Assembly: GCF_023278185.1 (NCBI RefSeq)
Contig: NZ_CP066356.1
Span: forward strand, 7,928,001-7,992,000
DNA from: Bradyrhizobium elkanii USDA 76
GTDB lineage: Bacteria; Pseudomonadota; Alphaproteobacteria; Rhizobiales; Xanthobacteraceae
Direction of reading: 5' to 3'
Length of the DNA stretch: 64,000 nt
In this document: piece after piece, positions 25,209-33,683 of the stretch
Layout of the letters: each line of letters opens with the position of its first letter
How positions within the stretch are numbered: the first letter of the stretch is position 1
The notes under the pieces: generated by a model
Told to the model about the DNA's origin: nothing
Databases searched by the model: none
What the model saw: the letters and a program-made list of their open reading frames with translations, nothing else
Program-made: the position numbers and the translations under genes

Positions 25209-26126
25209 CTAACCGCCGGCGCGGTCCTTCACCCGCCGCGTCACGATCCCGAGCAGGCGGCCGAGCGTGCCGGCGGCGGGGCCCTTCTTGCGCGCCAGCG
25301 CCAGCGGCGCGGCGAGGCCGGTGGCGCGGTCGAGGCGAAGATAGGACACGCCGGCGGTCTCGAGCCGCGCCATCGATTCCGGCACGATCGAAATGCCGAG
25401 CCCGGCCGCGACCAGGCTCAGCGTCGACACCATCCGCGTCGCCTCCTGCGCCACCTTCGGGCTGAAGCCTGCGGCGCGACAGGCGGCGATGATGCTGTCA
25501 TAGAGGCCAGGCCCGGTCGGACGGCGGTAGAGGATCAGCGGCTCGTCGGCGAGCGAGGCCAGCGAAATCCGCCGGCGGGTGTCCTTGCGGGCGCGCGGAT
25601 GATGGTCCGGCAGTGCGACCACCATCTCCTCGTCGAGCAGATGCGTGATCGTGAGGTTCTCCAGCCGCTCGCTTGGCGCACGCACGAATGCGGCATCGAG
25701 CCGATCGGCCTCGACGGCTGCGATCAGTTCGCCGGTCGAGGCTTCTTCCAGCGACAGCGTGATCGCCGGCGCGCGCTCGCGCATTTCGCGCATCACCCCG
25801 GTGACGAAGGGATGGAATGCGGCCGATGAGGTGAAACCGATCGCCAGCTGGCCTTCCTGGCCGCGGCTCGCGCGGCGTGCGGCTTCCACCGCGAGCTCGG
25901 CATCGCGCAGGATCGCACGCGCTTTGCCGACAAAGGCACGGCCGGCGGCGGTCAGCTCGACCCCGCGCGGCTGCCGGCGAAACAATGGCGCGCCGATCGC
26001 GGTTTCCAGCGCGCGGATCTGCTGGCTCAGCGGCGGCTGCTGGATGCCGAGTCGCGCGGCGGCGCGGGTGATATGGCCTTCCTCGGCGACCGCGACGGCA
26101 TAGCGGAGATGGCGCAGTTCGATCAT
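25209..26126 (-). CDS. LysR family transcriptional regulator, 305 aa
   Basis: N-terminal winged helix MIELRHLRYAVAVAEEGHITRAAARLGIQQPPLSQQIRALE, the standard LysR layout with the Q-P-P/A-LS-Q-I contact motif, then a two-lobe effector domain starting at about residue 90 (GQLAIGFTSSAAFHPF). It resembles the branch that regulates aromatic catabolism (CatR/BenM-like). Start MIELRHL (26126); an ATG at 26141 would add five residues. Divergent from the chrA pair with 116 bp between, so it is the likely regulator of that transporter. Confidence 0.88.
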   Translation of the reverse strand: MIELRHLRYAVAVAEEGHITRAAARLGIQQPPLSQQIRALETAIGAPLFRRQPRGVELTAAGRAFVGKARAILRDAELAVEAARRASRGQEGQLAIGFTSSAAFHPFVTGVMREMRERAPAITLSLEEASTGELIAAVEADRLDAAFVRAPSERLENLTITHLLDEEMVVALPDHHPRARKDTRRRISLASLADEPLILYRRPTGPGLYDSIIAACRAAGFSPKVAQEATRMVSTLSLVAAGLGISIVPESMARLETAGVSYLRLDRATGLAAPLALARKKGPAAGTLGRLLGIVTRRVKDRAGG

Positions 26127-26242
26127 GGGCAGGCAGTCCATATGCAATGGATATGCAAATTCCCGTATCCATATATTGGATATTTGGCATGCGGCCAACT
26201 AGAGTCGGCTCAAAGAACAATCGAACCGGAGCCGCCCCGCCG

Positions 26243-26809
26243 ATGGACGCCATCCCCGCCGCGCAAACCACCAAGCATGTCGCACCTGATGTCGGCGAGT
26301 TGTTCACGGGCTTCTTCATCCTCGGACTGACCGGCTTCGGCGGCGTGCTGCCGCTGGCGCGCCACATGATGGTGGAGAAGCGTGGCTGGCTCACCGGCGC
26401 GGAGTTCACCGACCTGCTCGGGCTGTGCCAGTTCCTGCCCGGCGGCAACATCATCAACATGTCGGTCGCGGTCGGGCTGAAGTTTCGCGGCATTCCCGGC
26501 GCATTCGCGGCGATCCTCGGCCTGATCGCGGTGCCGACCGCGGTCGTGATCGGCCTAGGTGTGATCTATGGCCGCTTCGCCGACGACCCGGTCGTCCGCC
26601 ATCTGTTCGGCGGTCTCGCCGCCGCGGCAGCCGGGCTGCTGATTTCCACCGCGATCAAGATCGCCTGGCCGCTGCGGCGCGATGTGCTCGGCCTGTTCAT
26701 CGGCGCGCTCTGCGTGCTGGCGATCGCCGTGTTCCGCTTGCCGCTGCTGCCGACCCTGCTGACGCTGGCGCCGCTCAGCATTGTCCTCAGGTCGCGGCAG
26801 GCGTCATGA
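26243..26809 (+). CDS. chrA: Chromate transporter, N-terminal half (ChrA-N), 188 aa
   Basis: One CHR domain: GELFTGFFILGLTGFGGVLPLARHMMVEK with the conserved GFGG, then CQFLPGGNIINMSVAVG (Q-x-x-PG-x-N) and about six hydrophobic segments. It is the first partner of a short-chain pair whose second half follows with an ATGA overlap. Such pairs export chromate or related anions across the inner membrane as heterodimers. Start MDAIPAAQ (26243) is preferred over the ATG at 26147 because that overlaps the LysR promoter region. Confidence 0.85.
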   Translation: MDAIPAAQTTKHVAPDVGELFTGFFILGLTGFGGVLPLARHMMVEKRGWLTGAEFTDLLGLCQFLPGGNIINMSVAVGLKFRGIPGAFAAILGLIAVPTAVVIGLGVIYGRFADDPVVRHLFGGLAAAAAGLLISTAIKIAWPLRRDVLGLFIGALCVLAIAVFRLPLLPTLLTLAPLSIVLRSRQAS

Positions 26810-27336
26810 GCGCAACCCTCGTCACGCTCGCGCTGATCTTCGCCGAGCTCTCGCTGCTCGCCTTTGGCGGCGGCAACACCATCCTGCCGGAGATGCAGCG
26901 TCAGGTGGTCGACGTCCATCACTGGATGACGGCGCAGGGATTCGGCGCGCTGTTCGCGCTGGCGCAGGCAGCACCCGGGCCGAACATGATGGTGGTGCCG
27001 CTGGTCGGCTGGCATGTCGCGGGCTTCTCCGGCGTGCTGGTGACGTCGCTCGCCAAGTTTGGGCCGTCGTCGCTGGTGACGGGCTTCGCGCTGCGGCTCT
27101 GGGAACGCTTCAAGGACCGGCCCTGGCGCCGCACCGTGCAGGCCGGGCTGGTTCCGGTCACCGCCGGGCTCGTCACCGCCAGCGCCATCGTCATCACCCA
27201 GGCATCGGCCTCGAGCTGGGGCACCATCCTGATCGCGGCAATGGTCGCGATCGCTACCACCACGACCCGCATCCATCCGCTTGTCGCGCTTGCCGCCGGC
27301 GCCGTGCTCGGCCTGTCCGGCATCGGACAGCCCTGA
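26806..27336 (+). CDS. chrA: Chromate transporter, C-terminal half (ChrA-C), 176 aa
   Basis: Second CHR domain: LIFAELSLLAFGGGNTILPEMQRQVVD and LAQAAPGPNMMVVPLVGWHVAG show the same FGGG and A-x-x-PGPN motifs as the first half, in the opposite-topology partner. The start overlaps the previous stop by four bases, which ensures 1:1 synthesis. Together the halves replace the two domains of long-chain ChrA. About six membrane segments. Regulated probably by the divergent LysR. Confidence 0.85.
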   Translation: MSATLVTLALIFAELSLLAFGGGNTILPEMQRQVVDVHHWMTAQGFGALFALAQAAPGPNMMVVPLVGWHVAGFSGVLVTSLAKFGPSSLVTGFALRLWERFKDRPWRRTVQAGLVPVTAGLVTASAIVITQASASSWGTILIAAMVAIATTTTRIHPLVALAAGAVLGLSGIGQP

Positions 27337-27639
27337 CGCCCGCGCCGTTTGCGGCGATGGCGCATCGTTCCACGCGGCCGAGTGCGCGCTTTCGCCGCAA
27401 TGGATGCGACGTCGCCAGCGGCTATGTTGATAATGCCATGATCGACACGCTCCGCATCGACACCCGTATCGCGCGCCGCGAATTGCGCGCCGGACGTTTG
27501 CACGCAGGCAATTAGCCGGCCGGCGATCGCACGCCGTCCGGATTCCTCGACGCCATCAAATCATTTCAGTCCGTCGCGTCGCGAGATATCCGCGCGCCGG
27601 CGCTCGTGCGCCTCCGATCAACCACAAAGATCAACCGAC
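27337..27639. other. Gene-free stretch between chrA and rnk
   Basis: Only a 25-codon open frame at 27438-27515 is present, beginning MIDTLRIDTRIARREL. It has no ribosome site and no similarity I recognise, so I do not call it a gene. The rnk promoter should lie here. Confidence 0.4.
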
Positions 27640-28059
27640 ATGACCCGAACCATTCAGAGCAGCTTTACCGCCCCGGCATTGCCGCCGATCGTGATCACCG
27701 CGAGCGAGGCGCATCGCCTCAGCGCGCTGGCCGATTCCAGCATGGCGGTGTTTCCCCGCGTCGCCCAGTTCCTTGCACGCGAGACGGACCGCGCCCAGCT
27801 GGTCGCCGACGATGCCGATCTGCATGACGTGGTCCGCATGGGCTCGCTTGTCCGCTACCGCGACGACGAAACCGGCGACGTCAGGGAGGTCGTGCTCGTC
27901 TACCCGCACGAAGCCGACATCGCGCTGCGACGCATCTCGGTGCTGACGCCGGTCGGTGCCGCGCTGATCGGATTGTCGGTCGGCCAGACGATCGATTTTC
28001 AGACGCCCAGCCAGCAGACGCGTTCGGTCACGATCCTTGCCGTGACACATGAGGGCTAG
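27640..28059 (+). CDS. rnk: Nucleoside diphosphate kinase regulator Rnk, 139 aa
   Basis: GreA/GreB C-terminal fold with a short N-terminal coiled coil (PPIVITASEAHRLSALAD). Core VRMGSLVRYRDDETGDVREVVLVYPHEAD is followed by ISVLTPVGAALIGLSVGQTIDF, the GreA/Rnk family signature. The family binds RNA polymerase but lacks the long coiled-coil finger of GreA; Rnk affects nucleoside diphosphate kinase activity. Length 139 matches. Single gene, convergent with a small minus-strand gene. Confidence 0.88.
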   Translation: MTRTIQSSFTAPALPPIVITASEAHRLSALADSSMAVFPRVAQFLARETDRAQLVADDADLHDVVRMGSLVRYRDDETGDVREVVLVYPHEADIALRRISVLTPVGAALIGLSVGQTIDFQTPSQQTRSVTILAVTHEG

Positions 28060-28064
28060 CGGCT

Positions 28065-28259
28065 TTACGCCGCCTGATGACACTGTCCCATCTCGATCCC
28101 GTGCCGGCGCCCGCGCGCGATGCCTTCGGCGATCGCCTTCACGACGATCTCGGCATCTTCGGGAGAGAGATGGTCGAGCGGCTGCCAGGCGCGCAGGATG
28201 TCGCGTGCGCGATCGAGGTCGCCGTAGATTGCAGGGAGAGGAAGCGATTTGCTCGGCAT
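28065..28259 (-). CDS. Small hypothetical protein, 64 aa
   Basis: A 64-residue acidic/basic helical protein: AIYGDLDRARDILRAWQPLDHLSPEDAEIVVKAIAEGIARGR. Start MPSKSLPLP (28259). No signal peptide or membrane segment. The strong amphipathic pattern and high third-position GC support coding. No family recognised; it stands between rnk and the ketopantoate-reductase-like gene. Confidence 0.5.
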   Translation of the reverse strand: MPSKSLPLPAIYGDLDRARDILRAWQPLDHLSPEDAEIVVKAIAEGIARGRRHGIEMGQCHQAA

Positions 28260-28400
28260 GTCCGTTGCTCCCAACCGCAGCTGAGCGAGTCTATCTCATC
28301 TGGACAGGTCGAGCCATGCGTCCGGCAACCGCGATTGCGCACATTGCAGATCGCCGGTGCATGGCGAGGGCGTTCCTGCCCCCGCCATCAACGCCTTCGG

Positions 28401-29465
28401 TCACTCCGCGCCGGAGCCGCCCTGCACGATCTTCTCGTTCAGCTTCTGATCGACGGTCTCGACCGTGCGGTCGATCTCGGTGCTCGGCGTGCCGAGCTGG
28501 TGCGAAATCAGCTTCACCAGCAGGTCGACGCGCTCGATGAACGGCGCGCCGGCGGCAACCGCGCGGGCCGCCGATGACGGCTTGAGCAGGCTTTCCGCCG
28601 CCTTGGCGTATTTCGCGAACGGCACCTGATCCGCGGGATCGGCGCCGAGCTTGCGCGCGATGGCGTCGACATGATCATAGATCGCCTGCGAGCGCTTGAG
28701 GTCGCCATGCACGGCGTCGCGGATCGACTGCGGCTCCGTCGGCGTGATGCAGCGATAATTGCCGGTCAGCAGCATCGACCACTTGGCCAGCGGTACGAAC
28801 AGCGAATCGAACACCTTCAGCTTCACCGGAACGTCCTGGCCGTCGAGCGTCACGGCGTCGATGTCGGCTTCGAGCTCGCGCAGCACCTTGTTGTGCTTGT
28901 CGTCGGCGAAGGCGGAGGCCTTGAAGTTGGTCGGCAAGCCGACATGCAGCACATTGGCCTTCTCCTCCGGGGGACGGAAGGCCTGCGGATCGGGCGAGCA
29001 CAGCGTGACGAGGCCCGGCTCGAAGCGCTCCCACACCTGCGCGTTGGTGTAGGCCTCCTCGAGGTCCATGCCGGCGAGCGCGGGAATCCGTTTCAGATAC
29101 GGCAGCGGCGGCATGTTCATGATCGACAGGCAGGGCAACTTCGCCGCCGCGATCTTGATCATCAGCACGCGAACCGTGTGGTTGGTGTATTGCGGCTCCT
29201 GCATCGCAAGGCCGACCATGTCGTAGCGCGAGACGTCGACATCGGCGGGCGTGACGGCGTCGAGCTTGCCCGGCAGATCGCGCGAGAAGATCGAGCGGTG
29301 CTCCTTCTCGTCGCGCAGCTTGATCCGCACCTCGGTGCCTTCGCGGTTGATCAGGTCGGCGGTGTTCTTCCGGCACACCAGGGACACGTTGTGACCCGCC
29401 ATCAGCAGCTTGGTCCCCAGCAGGGAGCCGTAGGAAGCTCCCAAAATCAGAATGTTGCGCGCCAT
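28401..29465 (-). CDS. Ketopantoate reductase-like (ApbA/PanE) oxidoreductase, 354 aa
   Basis: Rossmann N-terminus MARNILILGASYGSLLGTKLLMAGHNV, followed by VCRKNTADLINREGTEV, as in ApbA/PanE ketopantoate reductases. The C-terminal helical domain runs from about residue 220. Family enzymes reduce a 2-keto group with NADPH; many paralogues do not make pantoate. The glycine loop has G-A-S-Y-G-S rather than the usual G-x-G-A-x-G, so the true PanE reaction is doubtful. Start 29465. Divergent from the tandem TetR gene, the probable regulator. Confidence 0.7.
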   Translation of the reverse strand: MARNILILGASYGSLLGTKLLMAGHNVSLVCRKNTADLINREGTEVRIKLRDEKEHRSIFSRDLPGKLDAVTPADVDVSRYDMVGLAMQEPQYTNHTVRVLMIKIAAAKLPCLSIMNMPPLPYLKRIPALAGMDLEEAYTNAQVWERFEPGLVTLCSPDPQAFRPPEEKANVLHVGLPTNFKASAFADDKHNKVLRELEADIDAVTLDGQDVPVKLKVFDSLFVPLAKWSMLLTGNYRCITPTEPQSIRDAVHGDLKRSQAIYDHVDAIARKLGADPADQVPFAKYAKAAESLLKPSSAARAVAAGAPFIERVDLLVKLISHQLGTPSTEIDRTVETVDQKLNEKIVQGGSGAE

Positions 29466-29711
29466 GCTCTCTCCAATAGCCCTCCTCACGAAAGGCTTGC
29501 TCTCCAAAATCCTGTCCGAAGCTGCTGCCGAACCGATGCCCGGTCGATATTGGCCGTCCCGCACCCACGGGCCGACGGTCGCCAAATCACCAGACGATCA
29601 GGACTGCCTGGTGTATGGTATGCCACCGTCTATCGCAGATCGACAAGCGGCTGCCAAGGGGATTATCTCGCGTGCGGACTTTCGTTCCGCGATCAGGAAG
29701 GGCATTCGAGC

Positions 29712-30938
29712 TTGCAAGTCGCCGCCGACCCGACGGATCGGGCTGAAGAAATCCTCGTCTCAGCTTCCCGGCTGTTTGCCCGCCACTCCTATGCCAACGT
29801 GACGATGGAGCAGGTCGCAGCATCGGTGCAGGCCGTGCCGGGCGCGCTGTACCACTATTTCCGCGACAAGGAAGATCTCATCTTCCACTGTTATCTGCGC
29901 GGCCTTGCGATCTACCGCCACGAAATCGAGGCGGCCGCCGAGCCCGGCATCGACGGGCTCGAGATCATCAGACGCTTCGTGCGCGGCAGGCTGAGGCCCG
30001 AAGGCCAGCGCATGATCCTGTTCAGCGATATCGATGCGCTGGCCGCGCCCTACAGCAGCGAGGTCCATGCCAAGCGCTGGCAGAACGCCGCGCTGCTGGC
30101 GGACATCCTCGATCGGGGCGTGGCGGACGGCTCGATCGCCTGCGACGAGCCACAGCTCACGGCGGTGGCGCTGATCTCCATCCTGGACTGGGTTCCGTTC
30201 TGGCTGTCCGAACGCGACTACTACACGCGGCAACAGGCGATCGATGCCATCGACGACATCATCACGCATGGCGTCTATCGACGCGAGATCGCGCTTCCCA
30301 AAATGCCCGAGCCGCTCAGCCTCGCGCCGTTCCTCGAGGCTCGCGCAGCGTTGAACAAGCGGGCCGCCAAGTTCGACAGGATGCTGTCGATCGCCTCGGA
30401 CAGCTTCAACCGGAGGGGCGCCTCGGGCACGTCGCTCGAGAGCATCGCCGTGGATGCGGGCATGACCCGCGCCGGCATCTATTATCATTTCAGCGAAAAG
30501 GAGAGCCTGCTGCTGGCCTGCCTGCGACGCGGGCTTGCCGGCGAGGTCAGCATTCGCGAGCATCTGCAAGAGCACAGCCTTGGGGCATTCGATCATATCG
30601 TGCAGCGAATCCGCCTGCTGTTGATGCTGCACGACACGCCCTGCGGCCCAAAAGCGACCTACCACAACATCAACTATCTCAACGACGATGACCGGAAAGC
30701 CTATGTCGGAGACGTGCTGGCGACGATCCGGCAAGACCAGAACAGCTATCAGCGCTGGATCGAGGAGGGCCGTTTCCGCCGCATCGATACCTATTTCGCA
30801 GAGCGCATTCTCACCGGAATGGGCCACTGGTATCCGATCTGGTTCAAGACCAGGCGTGACTGGTCTCCAGCCGAGATCGCCGATCATTTCGCGCGGCTCT
30901 TCCTCGCGGGCCTCAAGCCGCGCCGACATCCGGGCTAG
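29712..30938 (+). CDS. Tandem TetR-TetR fusion regulator, 408 aa
   Basis: Two complete TetR units in one chain. First HTH: LFARHSYANVTMEQVAASVQAVPGALYHYFRDKEDLI (about residues 20-55). Second HTH: RRGASGTSLESIAVDAGMTRAGIYYHFSEKESLL (about 235-270). Each is followed by its own ligand-type helical domain, and no stop separates them. I start at TTG 29712 because AGGAAGGG precedes it and the protein begins just before the first helix; the much longer open frame from 28671 runs antisense through the divergent reductase gene. Such a fusion gives an internal pseudo-dimer. Confidence 0.8.
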   Translation: MQVAADPTDRAEEILVSASRLFARHSYANVTMEQVAASVQAVPGALYHYFRDKEDLIFHCYLRGLAIYRHEIEAAAEPGIDGLEIIRRFVRGRLRPEGQRMILFSDIDALAAPYSSEVHAKRWQNAALLADILDRGVADGSIACDEPQLTAVALISILDWVPFWLSERDYYTRQQAIDAIDDIITHGVYRREIALPKMPEPLSLAPFLEARAALNKRAAKFDRMLSIASDSFNRRGASGTSLESIAVDAGMTRAGIYYHFSEKESLLLACLRRGLAGEVSIREHLQEHSLGAFDHIVQRIRLLLMLHDTPCGPKATYHNINYLNDDDRKAYVGDVLATIRQDQNSYQRWIEEGRFRRIDTYFAERILTGMGHWYPIWFKTRRDWSPAEIADHFARLFLAGLKPRRHPG

Positions 30939-30960
30939 ATCCGCCACGGTAGCGATCCAG

Positions 30961-31082
30961 GTTTCTCCTTCCCGTGAAAGGGGGATGGGGGTCAGCCGCA
31001 GGCTATGATGTATGCGGAGAGAGCCGATCCCCACCCGCTTCGCTCTGACGAGCGAAGCGACCTCCCCTTTTCAAGGGGAGGT
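30961..31082. repeat. Diverged CTCC/GGAG intergenic repeat
   Basis: CTCCTTCCCGTGAAAGGGGGATGGGG at the left (a short inner hairpin) and GATCCCCACCC..CCTCCCCTTTTCAAGGGGAGG at the right. The rest of the 30939-31334 gap contains no gene and must hold the promoter of the ABC operon. Confidence 0.6.
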
Positions 31083-31334
31083 TTTGAGGCAGCCCCGTAC
31101 GACGTCAGTTCCAAAGGTGAACCGGCGCGAGAGCGGCCGCAGCTTCATCCAAAAGTTTACCTGCAATTCAAAACAGCGCCCGATTCCGGCGACATATGGC
31201 CTATAACATCATGATACCTTCTGCTAAAACTTGACGCAGTATTCAAAGCGAAAGTTGCGAAGGTTCGGCGATTGGGGTTATGAGACGGCCTCGATCGCTA
31301 AAGATCAAGAAACACGAGCAAGGGAGAACGCAGG

Positions 31335-32573
31335 ATGCATAGGCTGATCGTTGCCGCCGCGGCAGCGCTGACGGTGTTGGGAGGCGCGGCGTCCGCGCAG
31401 GAATCCATCAAGATCGGCTATATCGATCCGCTCTCCGGCGGCGGCGCCAGCGTTGGCGAAGGCGGCCTGAAGACGTTTCAGTATCTCGCCGACGAGTTGA
31501 ACGCCAAGGGCGGCATCCTCGGCCACAAGGTCGAGATCGTCCCGCTCGACAACAAGACCAATCCGCAGGAAAGCCTGGTGCAGGCGCAGAAGGCGGTCGA
31601 CGCCGGCGTCCACTACATCACCCAGGGCAACGGCTCGTCGGTCGGCGCGGCGCTGGAAGATTTCGTCACCAAGCACAATTCGCGCAACCCCGGCAAGGAA
31701 GTGCTCTACTTCAACTACGCCGCGGTCGATCCGGCGATGACCAACGAGAAGTGCAGCTACTGGCATTTCCGCTGGGATGCGAACTCGGACATCAAGATGG
31801 AAGCGCTGACCAACTACATGAAGGGCCAGCCGTCCATCAAGAAGGTCTATCTGATCAACATGGACTATTCGTTCGGCCAGTCGGTGCGCACCACAGCGCG
31901 CAAGATGCTGGGCGAAAAGCGGCCGGATATCCAGGTCGTCGGCGACGAACTGCACCCGATGCTCAAGGTCACCGACTTCTCGCCCTACATCGCCAAGATC
32001 AAGGCGTCCGGCGCCGACACTGTCGTGACCGGCAACTGGGGCCAGGACTTCGCGCTGCTGCTGAAGGCGGCGGCTGACGCCGGCCTCAAGGTCAACTGGT
32101 ACACCTACTATGCCGGCGGCGCCGGCGGACCGACCGCGATCAAGCAGGCCGGCCTCGAGGGCCAGGTGTTCCAGATCAGCGAAGGCGTCCCGAACTCCGG
32201 CAACAAGGCGGCGATGGATTTCGAGAAGGACTTCCGCGCCAAGACCGGCATTTCCGTGTGGTATCCGCGCGCGGTCAACGAGATGCGGATGTTCAAGGCG
32301 GCCGCCGAGAAGGCCAATTCGATCGATCCGGTGAAAGTCGCGGCCGCGCTCGAAGGCATGAAGTTCGAAGTGTTCGACGGCGGCGAGGGCTTCATCCGCA
32401 AGGACGACCACCAGTTCTTCCAGCCGATCTACATCTCCTCGTTCGGCTCGCTGGCCGACAAGACCAAGGAGCCGTTCGACGAGGAAAACACCGGCTGGGG
32501 CTGGCGCATCGTGTCCAAGATCGACACCGCGCAGACGATGCTTCCGACCACCTGCAACATGAAGCGGCCCTGA
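31335..32573 (+). CDS. Liv-type ABC transporter substrate-binding protein, 412 aa
   Basis: Signal peptide MHRLIVAAAAALTVLGGAASAQ, then IKIGYIDPLSGGGASVGEGGLKTFQYLADELN, the opening of periplasmic branched-chain amino-acid-type receptors (peripla_BP_6). The cleft is followed by two lobes to residue 412. Family members bind amino acids, amides, urea or aromatic acids; the residues seen here do not settle the ligand. AAGGGAGAA precedes the start. It heads an importer operon with LivH, LivM, LivG and LivF, separated from livH by a repeat of about 85 bp. Confidence 0.88.
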   Translation: MHRLIVAAAAALTVLGGAASAQESIKIGYIDPLSGGGASVGEGGLKTFQYLADELNAKGGILGHKVEIVPLDNKTNPQESLVQAQKAVDAGVHYITQGNGSSVGAALEDFVTKHNSRNPGKEVLYFNYAAVDPAMTNEKCSYWHFRWDANSDIKMEALTNYMKGQPSIKKVYLINMDYSFGQSVRTTARKMLGEKRPDIQVVGDELHPMLKVTDFSPYIAKIKASGADTVVTGNWGQDFALLLKAAADAGLKVNWYTYYAGGAGGPTAIKQAGLEGQVFQISEGVPNSGNKAAMDFEKDFRAKTGISVWYPRAVNEMRMFKAAAEKANSIDPVKVAAALEGMKFEVFDGGEGFIRKDDHQFFQPIYISSFGSLADKTKEPFDEENTGWGWRIVSKIDTAQTMLPTTCNMKRP

Positions 32574-32584
32574 TCGGCCACTTC

Positions 32585-32669
32585 CGTCATTCCGGGGCCG
32601 CTCGCGCTGGCGAGCGAACCCGGAATTTCGAGATTCCGGGTTCGATGCTTCGCATCGCCCGGAATGACG
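32585..32669. repeat. CGTCATTCCGGG palindromic intergenic repeat
   Basis: CGTCATTCCGGGGCCGC at the left and GCCCGGAATGACGG at the right, with inner CGCTCGCGCTGGCGAGCG and GGAATTTCGAGATTCC hairpins. It lies between the binding-protein gene and livH and could damp readthrough, giving excess binding protein. Confidence 0.75.
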
Positions 32670-32735
32670 GGTAAGTTCCTTTCGTTCGACAGGTCTTTGA
32701 TCACGTGAACCGTTCCAGTCTCAAGCGAGTGCGCC

Positions 32736-33683
32736 GTGGCTGAGCTGATCGTCATCTCGACGCTCAACGGCGTCCTGTTCGGCATGCTGCTGTTCCTGTT
32801 GTCCAGCGGGCTCACCGTCATCTTCAGCATGATGGGCGTGCTGAACTTCGCGCATGCCAGCTTCTACATGCTCGGCGCGTTTTTCGGCTTTCAGCTCACC
32901 CGCTGGATCGGATTCTGGCCTGCCCTGGTGCTGGCGCCGCTGCTGGTCGGCGCGGTCGGCATGGCGGTCGAGCGCTACGGCCTGCGCAACACCCACAAGC
33001 ACGGCCATGTCGCCGAACTGCTGCTGACCTTCGGACTGGCGTTCGCGATCGAAGAGATCGTCTCGATGATCTGGGGCAAGAGCCCGGTCGACTACCGCGT
33101 CCCGGCGGCGCTCGACTTCCCCGCCTTCACCGTGTTCTCCACCAACTACCCGGCCTACAAGATCTTCATGCTGGTGATCTCGGTCGTGATCTTCATCGCA
33201 CTGCTGGTCACCTTGAAGAAGACGCGCGTCGGCCTGATCGTGCAGGCCGCGCTGACCCATCCGAGCATGGTCGGCCATCTCGGCCACAATGTCGGACGCG
33301 TGTTCATGCTGGTGTTCGGCGTCGGCAGCGCGCTCGCGGGCCTCGCCGGCGTCATCGCCGGTCCCTCGCTGGTGACGCAATCCGACATGGCCGCGCTGCT
33401 CGGTCCGATCCTGTTCGTCGTCATCGTGTTCGGCGGGCTCGGCTCGCTGCCCGGCGCCTTCATCGCATCGCTCCTGATCGGCCTGATCCAGACCTTTGCA
33501 GTCGCGCTGAACGGGTCGCTCGCCAGCGTATTCGGCCCGCTCGATCCGAGCCTCGGTCCCTCGCCGCTCACCGACATCTGGAACGTCACGATCGCGCAGA
33601 TCGCGCCGATCCTGCCTTACGTGCTGCTGGTGCTGGTCCTGATCTTCCGCCCCATGGGCCTGTTGGGGACGCGCGAGTCATGA
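32736..33683 (+). CDS. livH: ABC importer permease, LivH family, 315 aa
   Basis: About eight to nine hydrophobic helices; begins with FGMLLFLLSSGLTVIFSMMGVLNFAHASFYMLGAF, the signature of LivH permeases (G-L-N-x-A-H-G/A). Forms a heterodimer with LivM in the inner membrane. Its stop overlaps the livM start by four bases. Start GTG 32736. The repeat at 32585 lies in the gap after the receptor gene. Substrate not determined. Confidence 0.9.
   Translation: MAELIVISTLNGVLFGMLLFLLSSGLTVIFSMMGVLNFAHASFYMLGAFFGFQLTRWIGFWPALVLAPLLVGAVGMAVERYGLRNTHKHGHVAELLLTFGLAFAIEEIVSMIWGKSPVDYRVPAALDFPAFTVFSTNYPAYKIFMLVISVVIFIALLVTLKKTRVGLIVQAALTHPSMVGHLGHNVGRVFMLVFGVGSALAGLAGVIAGPSLVTQSDMAALLGPILFVVIVFGGLGSLPGAFIASLLIGLIQTFAVALNGSLASVFGPLDPSLGPSPLTDIWNVTIAQIAPILPYVLLVLVLIFRPMGLLGTRES

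Noticed and set aside
27438..27515. 25-codon ORF after chrA
   Set aside because: No Shine-Dalgarno and no hydrophobic or other recognisable pattern.
29596..29640. Possible operator TGGTGTA-TGG-TATGCCA upstream of the tandem TetR gene
   Set aside because: The arms match imperfectly (two mismatches in seven), too weak to call without a second copy.
28671..29711. N-terminal extension of the tandem TetR frame
   Set aside because: It lies antisense inside the ketopantoate-reductase-like gene; the TetR part begins only after 29712.
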